Below, piece after piece: positions 47,314-57,604 of a stretch of 64,000 bases of DNA. Each line of letters starts with the position of its first letter. Positions within the stretch are counted from its first letter, which is position 1. Origin of the DNA: Mycolicibacterium xanthum (GTDB lineage: Bacteria; Actinomycetota; Actinomycetes; Mycobacteriales; Mycobacteriaceae); assembly GCF_019710635.1 (NCBI RefSeq), contig NZ_JAIFZS010000013.1, positions 62,001 through 126,000 on the forward strand, given 5' to 3'. Made by a program: the position numbers and the translations under genes. The notes under the pieces were generated by a model. The model was given only the letters and a program-made list of their open reading frames with translations. It had not been told where the DNA came from and made no database searches.

Positions 47314-47966
47314 GGCCCGTCAACGCCTCGGCGAAAACCGTTGCGGCGACGACGCCGTCGATCACCGGGACGCCGAGTCGTCGGCTCAGCGCCGCCGCGT
47401 AGGGGGCCATGGCCGCGCAGCCGAGGACGATCGCGCCGCTACCGTCCTGGTCGAGCGCCCGTCGGCACACCTGGCCGATCGGATCGATGCTGGCCGGATC
47501 GGAGGCGATGGTCAGCACCGGGATGTCGCATGCGTAGACGCCCAGGCAGTGATTCGGGGTGTAGGTCTTGGCCAGTTGCCGGCCCCGCGAGATCGTCGAG
47601 GACATCGACGTGACCACCGAGAAGGTGCCGGCCGCCAGCGCCGCGGCGTGCATGGCGGCCTGGGCCATACCCAGCACACCGGCGCGCCGGCCATCGCGCG
47701 AGCCCGGTCGAGCCCCGGATCACCGAAGCAGGCCACCACGTAGGCGTCCGGGCGCTGTTCGACAGGCCGTTGACCGCTGCCTGCACGACATCGAGAAGCC
47801 CTGGGACACAGCGGCGTTCGTCCTCGTCATTCTCGATGCTGGGTGGTCCGTGGGCCGGGTTGAGCGCCTCCACGACGGTTCCCGGTCGAGCCGCCGCGGC
47901 CGCGCTCGCGGCGACCGCGGCCGTCATCGAGGCGGTGGTGTTCGGGTTGACGAGCAGCAGGCGCAC
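47297..47966 (-). pseudogene. Asp/Glu/hydantoin racemase-family gene with two frameshifts
   Basis: The protein reads in three frames in order. From GTG 47966: VRLLLVNPNTTASMTAAVAA to AAVNGLSNSA. Then about 47755 the frame changes to VVACFGDPGLDRARAMAGAPV. Then about 47677 it changes again to LGMAQAAMHAAALAAGTFSV through GCAAMAPYAAAL to the stop at 47297. A one-base loss and a two-base gain would explain it. Joined, it is a whole racemase with both catalytic Cys (ACFGDPG, VLGCAAM). It is either a decayed gene or has sequencing errors. It sits between mftG and the P450. Confidence 0.75.
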
Positions 47967-48004
47967 CCCTGCAGAGCCTAAGGGCCGAGCGTGGGGGCTG
48001 CCGG

Positions 48005-49282
48005 TTACCGCAGCGAGTAGCGGATCGGTAGGTGTTTGAGGCCGCCGACGAAGGTGGTGGCCGACAACTCGGGCTCGCCGGCCAGTTCGATCGACTCCAG
48101 CCGCGGGACCAACTCGGTGAACAGGCTGTTCATCTCCATCCGGGCCAGCGAGGCGCCCAGGCAGAAGTGCACGCCATAGCCGAAGGCCAGATGCTTGTTG
48201 GGATCGCGGCCCACGTCGAAGCGGAAGGGGTCGGCGAAGACCTCCTCGTCGCGGTTGGCCGAGACGTAGGCCAGATACACCGAGTCGCCCTCGGCGATCG
48301 GCACGCCGCGGATCTCGGTGTCGGCGGTGGCGGTGCGCATGAACTCCTTGACCGGGGTGGTCCACCGGATCATCTCCTCGACCGCGGTACCCATCAGGCT
48401 CATGTCGTCCCGCAGCCGCGCGAGCTGATCCTGGTTCTCGATCAGGGCCCGCAATCCGCCGGAGATGGCGTCCTTGGTGGTGTCGTGCCCGGCGCTGGCC
48501 ACGATCGTGTAGTAGGAGACGGTGTCCATGTCCGAGAGCGGTTCGCCGTCGATGGTGCCGTTGGCGATCGCCGACGCGAGGTCGCCGGTCGGGTGTTCAC
48601 GCCGGGACGCGGTCAGCGCGGAGAAGTAGGTGAAGAAGTCCATCAGCACCGCGAGCAGATCCTCGGTGGTGCCCTCGCCGCGCTTGTGCTCGGTGTCGTC
48701 TCCGCCGAACATCTCCTGGGTCAGCATCAGCATCCGGGGGAAGTCCTCCTCGGGCAGGCCGAGCAGCGACAGGATCACGTACAGCGGGTAGTTCACCGCA
48801 ATGTCGGTGACGAAATCGCACTCGGACCCGATTTCACGCATCCGGTCGACGTAGCGCTTGGCCAGTTCGTCCACCCGGACCTGGAGATCGCGCATCGCCT
48901 TCGGGCGGAACCAGTCCGCGCCGATCTTGCGCACGTCGCGGTGGTGCGGGTCGTCCATGTGGATCAGCGTGCGCAGGCCGATGCCGGCCTCCTGCTGCTG
49001 CTTCATCACGTCATCGGCTTCGGCCGGAGCCAGCAGCGGGCGCGGGCCGCTGACGAACAACTCGTTGTCCCGCTCGACCGCCATGATGTCGGCGTGCTTG
49101 GTGAGCGCCCAGAACGGCCGGTACGGCGGGTTGTCCACCCAGGCGACCGGCTGGTGGGCCCGCAGGTACGCGAGCGCGGTGTGCAACCGCTCGTCATCGG
49201 CGTAGGCGGTCGGATCGGCCAGGACCTTCGCCGCATCGTTGGATTGCGAGTCGGTGGCCAGGTCCGTTGCCGATGTGCTCAT
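48005..49282 (-). CDS. Cytochrome P450
   Basis: This 425-residue P450 has the heme ligand C374 in FGYGVHFCLG, the K-helix EEMIRWTTP and the I-helix SAGHDTTKD. Actinobacterial class-I layout. I cannot place it in a numbered CYP family with confidence; it resembles terpene or alkyl-chain hydroxylase P450s. No ferredoxin gene is next to it. Its place after the mft locus may only be coincidental. Confidence 0.88.
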   Translation of the reverse strand: MSTSATDLATDSQSNDAAKVLADPTAYADDERLHTALAYLRAHQPVAWVDNPPYRPFWALTKHADIMAVERDNELFVSGPRPLLAPAEADDVMKQQQEAGIGLRTLIHMDDPHHRDVRKIGADWFRPKAMRDLQVRVDELAKRYVDRMREIGSECDFVTDIAVNYPLYVILSLLGLPEEDFPRMLMLTQEMFGGDDTEHKRGEGTTEDLLAVLMDFFTYFSALTASRREHPTGDLASAIANGTIDGEPLSDMDTVSYYTIVASAGHDTTKDAISGGLRALIENQDQLARLRDDMSLMGTAVEEMIRWTTPVKEFMRTATADTEIRGVPIAEGDSVYLAYVSANRDEEVFADPFRFDVGRDPNKHLAFGYGVHFCLGASLARMEMNSLFTELVPRLESIELAGEPELSATTFVGGLKHLPIRYSLR

Positions 49283-49382
49283 GCGGTCTCCTCAGGACTG
49301 TCGACGAACTTGACGGGTGTCAATTGCGCAGTCTATGTGACGGCGGCCACGTCGCGAAAGGGGCGAGCGGCCGCGCCGTCAC
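49283..49382. other. Divergent promoter region between P450 and esterase
   Basis: About 100 bp. No palindrome was noticed. The TAAGCT box of the esterase follows. Confidence 0.4.
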
Positions 49383-49388
49383 TAAGCT
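49383..49388 (+). promoter_or_regulatory. Predicted -10 box of leaderless carboxylesterase mRNA
   Basis: TAAGCT ends 6 nt before the GTG at 49395. Confidence 0.4.
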
Positions 49389-49394
49389 CTTGGC

Positions 49395-51029
49395 GTGGCG
49401 CACGTATCGGTTCCCGGACGCGCCCTGTGCATCCTGTCGATCGCCGTCCTGACGGTCGTCCTGGCGGCCTGCACCCGGAGTCACGGCGGGGCGCCGCCGC
49501 CGGCGCCGGCCGATCCGGCGCTGGTGCAGACCGTGGCGGGCACGGTGCGCGGCGTCGTCGGTGACGACCACCGCCTGTTCGCCGGAATCCCGTACGCAGC
49601 CCCACCGGTGGGGCCGCTGCGCTGGCAGCCACCGCAGCCGGCGCTGCCCTGGCCCGGGGTGCGCGACGCCACCCGGTACGGACCGCGGTGCCTGCAGGAC
49701 CTCGGCGGTGACCTCGAGCTGGGCAGGCAGACCGACGAGGACTGCCTGACCCTCAACGTCTGGACCCCGGCCCCGCCCGCCGACCTGCTCAAGCCGGTGA
49801 TGGTGTGGATCCACGGCGGGTCCTTCGTCAACGGCAGCGGACGCGTCTACGACGCGCGCCGGCTGGTGGCGCGCGGCGACATCGTCGTCGTCACCCTCAA
49901 CTACCGGCTCGGCACGCTGGGATTCCTGGCGCATCCGGCGCTCGGGCCGCCCGGTGCGGTCGGCAACTACGGGCTCTCCGACCAGCAGGCCGCGCTGCAG
50001 TGGGTGCGCGACAACATCGAGAGCTTCGGCGGTGACCCCGACCGGGTCACGCTCGCGGGCGAGTCCGCGGGCGGGATGTCGGTGTGCGACCACCTCGTCG
50101 CGCCCGGCTCCGAAGGGCTTTTCGCCGCGGCCGTGATCCAGAGCGCGCCCTGTCGGGCACAGGCAGCGCTGCCGGTCGCCGCGGCGCGCAGCATCGACTA
50201 CGCCGCCGGACTCGGGTGCGCCGATCCGGCCTCGGCGGCGGACTGCCTGCGCGCACTGCCCGCCGACCGGCTTCGCGAGCCGGTGAAGTTCACCAGTATC
50301 GGCGAGGACGAGCTGAGCGGTCCGGTGACCGGCACCGAGGTGCTGCCCGTGGATCCGATGACCGCGATCCGGGAGGGCCGGGCGGCCCGGGTCCCCGTGC
50401 TGATCGGCACCACCCGCGACGAGTTCACCCTGTTCGTCGGGCTGCAGTACCTGCGCGAGGAGGCGAACTACACACCGCAGGACTATCCGCGGCTGCTCGA
50501 GCTGACGTTCGGCGACGACGCCGCCACGGTGGCGGCGCACTATCCGCTGGACCGCTACGGCGGCGTCCCGCTGGCCTACTCGGCCGCCGTGACCGACAGC
50601 GCGTTCTCCTGTCCGGCCGAGGACATCGCCGACTCGCTGACGGCCCGCGGCGTTGCCGATGACGCCGCCCGCGGCGGTGCCGATGACGCCGTCTACTTCT
50701 ACGAGTTCGACGATCCCGATGCGCCGGCTCCCGAGCCGCTGCGCACCCTGCCGTTCCCGGTCGGCGCCAGCCACTCGCTGGAGCTGCGCTACCTGTTCGA
50801 CGTCGGCGGCGCCCCGCCGATGGATTCCGCGCAGGCCCGGCTGTCCGACCAGATGATCGACTACTGGTCTGAGTTCGTGAAGACCGGTGCGCCGGGCCGC
50901 GCCGGTGGCGCGGACTGGCCCGACGTGGCCACCTCGGATCGGGTCATGTCGCTGCAACCCGACGGCAACCGGCTCATCGCCGACTTCGCCGACGTCCACC
51001 AGTGCCGGTTCTGGGCGAGCCTGTCCTGA
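49395..51029 (+). CDS. Type-B carboxylesterase lipoprotein
   Basis: This 544-residue lipoprotein of the carboxylesterase/cholinesterase family hydrolyses esters at the cell surface. The signal ends in a lipobox L23-A-A-C26. The family start TVAGTVRGVVGDDHRLFAGIPYAAPPVG and EDCLTLNVWTP are present, the nucleophile is in GESAGGMS, and His is in GASHSLELRY. A 24-bp tandem duplication at 50643-50690 adds eight residues. It ends 1 nt before the convergent DUF4442 gene. The substrate is unknown. Confidence 0.92.
   Translation: MAHVSVPGRALCILSIAVLTVVLAACTRSHGGAPPPAPADPALVQTVAGTVRGVVGDDHRLFAGIPYAAPPVGPLRWQPPQPALPWPGVRDATRYGPRCLQDLGGDLELGRQTDEDCLTLNVWTPAPPADLLKPVMVWIHGGSFVNGSGRVYDARRLVARGDIVVVTLNYRLGTLGFLAHPALGPPGAVGNYGLSDQQAALQWVRDNIESFGGDPDRVTLAGESAGGMSVCDHLVAPGSEGLFAAAVIQSAPCRAQAALPVAAARSIDYAAGLGCADPASAADCLRALPADRLREPVKFTSIGEDELSGPVTGTEVLPVDPMTAIREGRAARVPVLIGTTRDEFTLFVGLQYLREEANYTPQDYPRLLELTFGDDAATVAAHYPLDRYGGVPLAYSAAVTDSAFSCPAEDIADSLTARGVADDAARGGADDAVYFYEFDDPDAPAPEPLRTLPFPVGASHSLELRYLFDVGGAPPMDSAQARLSDQMIDYWSEFVKTGAPGRAGGADWPDVATSDRVMSLQPDGNRLIADFADVHQCRFWASLS
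50643..50690 (+). repeat. 24-bp in-frame tandem duplication
   Basis: Two copies (50643-50666, 50667-50690), one mismatch, inside the carboxylesterase gene. They add ARGVADDA / ARGGADDA, probably in a surface loop. Confidence 0.85.
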
Positions 51030-51030
51030 A

Positions 51031-51525
51031 CTACCGGGCCGGGGTGATCCGGCAGGTGATGTCGGCGTGCACCACCTCGCTCCCGTGGTCGTCGAGGACG
51101 CTGACCGGCACGACGACGTCGACGGCGCCGGCGCCGCCGACCTCCATCGCGGGAAACTCGGCGGTGGACAACCGGGCGATGGCACGCAACGAGGTGGTCG
51201 CCCTGGTCAGGTAGGTGACGTTCATCGCGACCGGAATCCACCGATGGGTGACCGGCACGGTGGCCTCCATCAACATGCCCATCGCCGCCTCGGCGGCGTT
51301 GCACGGCGCGATCGCGTGCACGGTGCCGAGATGGTTGTGGACGAAGAACCACTTCGGCACGCGGACCTCCGCGAGCCCGGGTTCCATCCGGACCACATGC
51401 GGCAGCACCGAGGCGAAATACGGCACCCGGGCCATCGTCGCCACCGAGAACAGCCGGCTCCCGCCGGGCCGGCCAGCCAGCGCCTGCCAGGTGCGAAACG
51501 TGCGCGTCGACGGGCCTCTGCTCAC
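51031..51525 (-). CDS. DUF4442 hotdog-fold protein
   Basis: This 164-residue protein is a DUF4442 member, a hotdog-fold relative of acyl-CoA thioesterases. It shows VPKWFFVHNHLGTVHAIAPCNAAEAAMG and IPVAMNVTYLTRA. GTG 51525 gives MSRGPSTRTFRTWQ; the upstream in-frame ORF lies over the ribosomal leader and is not coding. It is divergent from the S10 operon. Confidence 0.87.
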   Translation of the reverse strand: MSRGPSTRTFRTWQALAGRPGGSRLFSVATMARVPYFASVLPHVVRMEPGLAEVRVPKWFFVHNHLGTVHAIAPCNAAEAAMGMLMEATVPVTHRWIPVAMNVTYLTRATTSLRAIARLSTAEFPAMEVGGAGAVDVVVPVSVLDDHGSEVVHADITCRITPAR

Positions 51526-51621
51526 CGCCCCGAGTGTATTGGCGGGCGCTTCCCGCGCCGGGGTACCGTGACGAGCGGTTTTGCGTGCCCAGGTCCCGTG
51601 CCCGCCGGCTCGTTGGGGGAT

Positions 51622-51650
51622 TTGGAGCACGCCCGGATCTAGGGCATACT
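51622..51650 (+). promoter_or_regulatory. Promoter of the S10 ribosomal operon
   Basis: TTGGAG, a 17-bp spacer and CATACT form a sigma-A-type promoter. The run GATTTGGAGCA and the downstream GGTTGCC at the same distance from the -10 box recur in the spc operon promoter at 61651-61679. Confidence 0.75.
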
Positions 51651-51656
51651 GTTCAG

Positions 51657-51912
51657 GTTGCCCTGAGCCGGTAGGTGCCGGTTTGGACCGTCGGCCGGGG
51701 CATGCGACCGGCGCCCCCAGCGGGCGCATCCGGTCCCCACCTCGAGCGTGATGATGTCATCGCGGCCGAGTGTGCGCGAGGGCGACACGCCCGACCGCGG
51801 GGGTCGGTGAACCACAGACAGATGAACAGCGGCGGCACAGCCAGGCCCAGCAGGGTTTCCAGCCGGGTTTCCATGGACACCGTGGGCCCGTTAGTAGTGA
51901 GGTAGGAGAAGC
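51657..51912 (+). other. Long S10 operon leader
   Basis: About 255 nt between the predicted start of transcription and rpsJ. It holds several GC-rich inverted repeats (for example around 51700-51745) and no gene, and ends with TAGGAG before the rpsJ GTG. It may carry ribosomal-protein (L4-like) feedback control, though no known leader motif was recognised. Confidence 0.5.
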
Positions 51913-52218
51913 GTGGCGGGACAAAAGATCCGCATCAGGCTCAAGGCCTACGACCATGAGGCGATCGACGCCTCTGCGCGCAAGATCGTCGAGACGGTCA
52001 CCCGGACGGGCGCCAGCGTGGTCGGCCCGGTGCCGCTGCCGACCGAGAAGAACGTGTACTGCGTCATCCGGTCCCCGCACAAGTACAAGGACTCGCGGGA
52101 GCACTTCGAGATGCGCACGCACAAGCGGCTGATCGACATCCTCGACCCGACCCCGAAGACCGTTGACGCCCTCATGCGCATCGATCTGCCGGCCAGCGTC
52201 GACGTCAACATCCAGTAG
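51913..52218 (+). CDS. rpsJ: 30S ribosomal protein S10
   Basis: This 101-residue protein is the first gene of the S10 operon. The sequence [24 protein letters not shown] is diagnostic; S10 sits in the 30S head and is also NusE. The GTG start has a TAGGAG ribosome site. Length fits actinobacterial S10. Confidence 0.98.
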
Positions 52219-52241
52219 AAGCCCCAGGAGAACGAACAGAA

Positions 52242-52895
52242 ATGGCTCGTAAAGGAATTCTGGGCACCAAGCTGGGCATGACGCAGGTGTTCGACGAGAA
52301 CAACAAGGTCGTGCCGGTGACGGTCGTTAAGGCCGGGCCCAACGTTGTGACGCGCATCCGCACCCCGGAGCGCGACGGCTACAGCGCGATCCAGCTCGCC
52401 TACGGCGAGATCAGCCCGCGCAAGGTGAACAAGCCGGTGTCGGGGCAGTACGCCGCGGCCGGTGTCAACCCGCGCCGTCACCTCGCCGAGTTTCGGCTCG
52501 AGGACGAGGCCGCCGCGGCCGAGTACGAGGTCGGCCAGGAGCTGACCGCCGAGATCTTCGCCGACGGCAACTACGTCGACGTGACCGGTACCAGCAAGGG
52601 CAAGGGCTTCGCGGGCACCATGAAGCGGCACGGCTTCAAAGGCCAGGGGGCTGCGCACGGCGCCCAGGCGGTGCACCGCCGACCGGGCTCGATCGGTGGC
52701 TGCGCCACCCCGGGCCGGGTCTTCAAGGGCACCCGCATGTCGGGCCGGATGGGCAACGACCGGGTGACCACTCAGAACCTCAAGGTGCACAAGGTCGACG
52801 CCGAGAACGGCGTGCTGTTGATCAAGGGCGCCATCCCCGGCCGCAACGGCGGGCTGGTCGTTGTCCGCACCGCAGTCAAGCGAGGCGAAAAGTAA
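52242..52895 (+). CDS. rplC: 50S ribosomal protein L3
   Basis: This 217-residue protein binds 23S rRNA near the peptidyl-transferase centre. [14 protein letters not shown] opens the protein and [20 protein letters not shown] holds the L3 loop. Ribosome site AGGAGAACGA precedes the ATG. Confidence 0.98.
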   Translation: MARKGILGTKLGMTQVFDENNKVVPVTVVKAGPNVVTRIRTPERDGYSAIQLAYGEISPRKVNKPVSGQYAAAGVNPRRHLAEFRLEDEAAAAEYEVGQELTAEIFADGNYVDVTGTSKGKGFAGTMKRHGFKGQGAAHGAQAVHRRPGSIGGCATPGRVFKGTRMSGRMGNDRVTTQNLKVHKVDAENGVLLIKGAIPGRNGGLVVVRTAVKRGEK

Positions 52896-52896
52896 C

Positions 52897-53559
52897 ATGA
52901 CTCTTTCCATCGATGTATTGACGCCGGCAGGTACGAAGGACGGCAGCGTGCAGCTGCCCGCCGCGCTGTTCGACGTCGAGCCCAACATCGCGCTGATGCA
53001 CCAGGTGGTCACCGCGCAGTTGGCCGCGGCTCGGCAGGGTACGCACTCGACGAAGACCCGCGGCGAGGTGTCCGGTGGCGGCAAGAAGCCGTACCGGCAG
53101 AAGGGCACCGGCCGGGCCCGGCAGGGTTCGACCCGTGCACCGCAGTACGCCGGCGGTGGCACCGTGCACGGCCCCAAGCCGCGCGACTACAGCCAGCGGA
53201 CCCCGAAGAAGATGATCGCCGCCGCCCTGCGCGGCGCGTTGTCCGACCGGGCCCGCAACGGCCGGATCCACGCGATCACCGAGCTGGTCGAGGGGCAGAC
53301 CCCGTCGACCAAGAGCGCCAAGGCGTTCCTGGCCGGTTTGACCGACCGCAAGCAGGTTCTGGTCGTGATCGGCCGCGCCGACGAGACCGGCGCGCTGAGC
53401 GTTCGCAACCTGCCCGGCGTGCACGTGCTGTCGCCGGACCAGCTGAACACCTACGACGTGCTCAAGGCCGACGACGTGGTCTTCAGCGTCGAGGCGCTGG
53501 ACGCCTACATCACGGCCAACACCGCCAACACCGATCAGGAGCAGGAGGTTTCGGCCTGA
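52897..53559 (+). CDS. rplD: 50S ribosomal protein L4
   Basis: This 220-residue protein has the exit-tunnel loop [22 protein letters not shown] 52897 lies 1 nt after the rplC stop; the longer in-frame ORF is within rplC. In E. coli L4 also represses its own operon. It overlaps rplW by one base. Confidence 0.97.
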   Translation: MTLSIDVLTPAGTKDGSVQLPAALFDVEPNIALMHQVVTAQLAAARQGTHSTKTRGEVSGGGKKPYRQKGTGRARQGSTRAPQYAGGGTVHGPKPRDYSQRTPKKMIAAALRGALSDRARNGRIHAITELVEGQTPSTKSAKAFLAGLTDRKQVLVVIGRADETGALSVRNLPGVHVLSPDQLNTYDVLKADDVVFSVEALDAYITANTANTDQEQEVSA

Positions 53560-53861
53560 TGGCGACCGTGACCGATCCCCGCGACATCATCTTGTCCCCG
53601 GTGATCTCCGAGAAGTCCTACGGGCTGATCGAGGACAACGTGTACACGTTCATCGTCGCGCCCGACTCGAACAAGACGCAGATCAAGATCGCGATCGAGA
53701 AGATCTTCAGCGTCAAGGTCGCGTCGGTGAACACCGCCAACCGGCAGGGCAAGCGCAAGCGCACCCGCACCGGCTACGGCAAGCGCAAGGACACCAAGCG
53801 CGCCATCGTCACGCTGGCCGCGGGTAGCAAGCCGATCGACCTCTTCGGAGCACCGGCCTAA
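53559..53861 (+). CDS. rplW: 50S ribosomal protein L23
   Basis: This 100-residue protein shows [16 protein letters not shown] and [16 protein letters not shown], and docks trigger factor and SRP at the tunnel exit. ATG overlaps the rplD stop by one base. Confidence 0.97.
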   Translation: MATVTDPRDIILSPVISEKSYGLIEDNVYTFIVAPDSNKTQIKIAIEKIFSVKVASVNTANRQGKRKRTRTGYGKRKDTKRAIVTLAAGSKPIDLFGAPA

Positions 53862-53897
53862 CCGCCGGGAGCAAGGGAACAGGAAGACTTAGAAGCC

Positions 53898-54734
<837 letters not shown>

Positions 54735-54752
54735 GCCGGAAAGGATCACACG

Positions 54753-55034
54753 ATGCCACGCAGCCTGAAGAAGGGTCCGTTCGTCGACGACCATCTGCTC
54801 AAGAAGGTCGACGTCCAGAACGAGAAGAACACCAAGCAGGTCATCAAGACCTGGTCCCGTCGGTCGACCATCATCCCCGACTTCATCGGGCACACCTTCG
54901 CCGTCCACGACGGTCGCAAGCATGTCCCGGTGTTCGTCACCGAGGCGATGGTCGGGCACAAGCTCGGCGAATTCGCCCCGACGCGGACCTTCAAGGGTCA
55001 CATCAAGGACGACCGGAAGTCCAAGAGGCGCTAA
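54753..55034 (+). CDS. rpsS: 30S ribosomal protein S19
   Basis: This 93-residue protein of the 30S head opens [19 protein letters not shown] and contains [20 protein letters not shown]. It abuts rplV with no gap. Confidence 0.98.
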
Positions 55035-56389
<1,355 letters not shown>

Positions 56390-56391
56390 TC

Positions 56392-56808
56392 ATGCTTATC
56401 CCCCGTAAGGTCAAGCACCGCAAGCAGCACCACCCCAAGCAGCGTGGTATCGCCAGCGGTGGGACCTCGGTCAGCTTCGGTGAGTACGGCATCCAGGCCC
56501 TGGAGCACGCCTACATCACCAACCGGCAGATCGAGTCCGCGCGTATCGCCATCAACCGGCACATCAAGCGTGGCGGCAAGGTCTGGATCAACATCTTCCC
56601 GGACCGCCCGCTGACCAAGAAGCCTGCCGAAACCCGCATGGGTTCGGGCAAGGGCTCGCCGGAGTGGTGGGTCGCCAACGTCAAGCCCGGCCGAGTGCTG
56701 TTCGAGCTGAGCTACCCGGACGAGAAGATCGCCCGGGACGCCCTGACCAGGGCTATCCACAAGCTGCCGATCAAGGCACGCATCGTCACAAGAGAGGAGC
56801 AGTTCTGA
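56392..56808 (+). CDS. rplP: 50S ribosomal protein L16
   Basis: This 138-residue protein opens [19 protein letters not shown] and contains [23 protein letters not shown]. It binds near the A site. It lies 2 nt after rpsC and overlaps rpmC by one base. Confidence 0.98.
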   Translation: MLIPRKVKHRKQHHPKQRGIASGGTSVSFGEYGIQALEHAYITNRQIESARIAINRHIKRGGKVWINIFPDRPLTKKPAETRMGSGKGSPEWWVANVKPGRVLFELSYPDEKIARDALTRAIHKLPIKARIVTREEQF

Positions 56809-57041
56809 TGGCTGTCGGAATCACGCCCGGCGAACTGCGCGAGCTCACCGACGACGAACTGACCGACAAGCTGCGCGAGTCGAAGGAAGAGCTGTTCAAC
56901 CTGCGCTTCCAGATGGCGACCGGCCAGCTTGCCAACAACCGCCGGCTGCGCACGGTCCGTCAGGAGATCGCGCGCGTCTACACCGTGCTGCGGGAACGTG
57001 AATTGGGTCTGGCCGCCGGACCCGGAGGTGAGGATTCGTAA
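56808..57041 (+). CDS. rpmC: 50S ribosomal protein L29
   Basis: This 77-residue helical protein shows [20 protein letters not shown] and [18 protein letters not shown]. The ATG overlaps the rplP stop by one base and its stop overlaps rpsQ. The longer in-frame ORF is inside rplP. Confidence 0.97.
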   Translation: MAVGITPGELRELTDDELTDKLRESKEELFNLRFQMATGQLANNRRLRTVRQEIARVYTVLRERELGLAAGPGGEDS

Positions 57042-57343
57042 TGGCTGAAGCAAATGCCAAGGGGCCCGCGAAGACCCCGCGCACCGAGAAGCCGCGTGGT
57101 CGGCGCAAGACCGCGATCGGCTACGTCGTCAGCGACAAGATGCAGAAGACCATCGTGGTCGAGCTCGAGGACCGCAAGATGCATCCGCTGTACGGCAAGA
57201 TCATCCGGACCACCAAGAAGGTCAAGGCGCACGACGAGAACGGTGATGCCGGTGTCGGCGACCGGGTTTCGCTGATGGAGACCCGCCCGACCTCGGCGAC
57301 CAAGCGCTGGCGCCTCGTGGAGATCCTCGAGAAGGCCAAGTAG
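57041..57343 (+). CDS. rpsQ: 30S ribosomal protein S17
   Basis: This 100-residue protein is the last gene of the S10 operon. After a short Lys-rich leader it shows [22 protein letters not shown] and [19 protein letters not shown]. The one-base overlap with rpmC keeps it in the operon, and a terminator follows at 57373-57403. Confidence 0.97.
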   Translation: MAEANAKGPAKTPRTEKPRGRRKTAIGYVVSDKMQKTIVVELEDRKMHPLYGKIIRTTKKVKAHDENGDAGVGDRVSLMETRPTSATKRWRLVEILEKAK

Positions 57344-57372
57344 CCCCGTCCGGCGCTACCGCACCTGCGCAG

Positions 57373-57403
57373 AGCCCCCGCACGCCCCACGGCGGCGGGG
57401 GCT
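57373..57403 (+). terminator. S10 operon terminator
   Basis: Stem AGCCCCCGC (57373-57381) / GCGGGGGCT (57395-57403), 13-base loop, 30 nt after the rpsQ stop. It is followed by TTCGC rather than a T-run, as often in mycobacteria. Confidence 0.7.
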
Positions 57404-57425
57404 TTCGCATCGTCGCCCACAGCCC

Positions 57426-57490
57426 CCGCCGAAATGGCATTCCGGCAGCGAAAGTTCGAGTGCGAGCCGGCCGGAATGCCATTTCGGCGG
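57426..57490. repeat. Long palindrome in the rpsQ-sulfatase gap
   Basis: Perfect 20-bp arms start CCGCCGAAATGG (57426-57445) and end CCATTTCGGCGG (57471-57490), extending one more pair inward, with a 23-base loop. It lies behind the S10 terminator and may be a second terminator, or a copy of a dispersed palindromic element. Confidence 0.75.
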
Positions 57491-57604
57491 AAGTGTTGGG
57501 CACGGGCCGGCGCTGCGCGTTTCCCCGACCTGACGCAACCCGCGGGTGTAGTCTCCACCGCGATCGCCGCGCACGCGGCACCGAATCGATCGGGACGGGG
57601 CTAG

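Noticed and set aside
47439..48365. 308-residue minus-strand frame taken as one gene
   Set aside because: Its first half is a shadow of the P450 3' end and its last part runs out of the racemase frame; only the middle belongs to the frameshifted racemase.
51657..51912. Riboswitch or known ribosomal leader motif in the S10 leader
   Set aside because: GC-rich stems are visible, but none matches a leader motif I can name.
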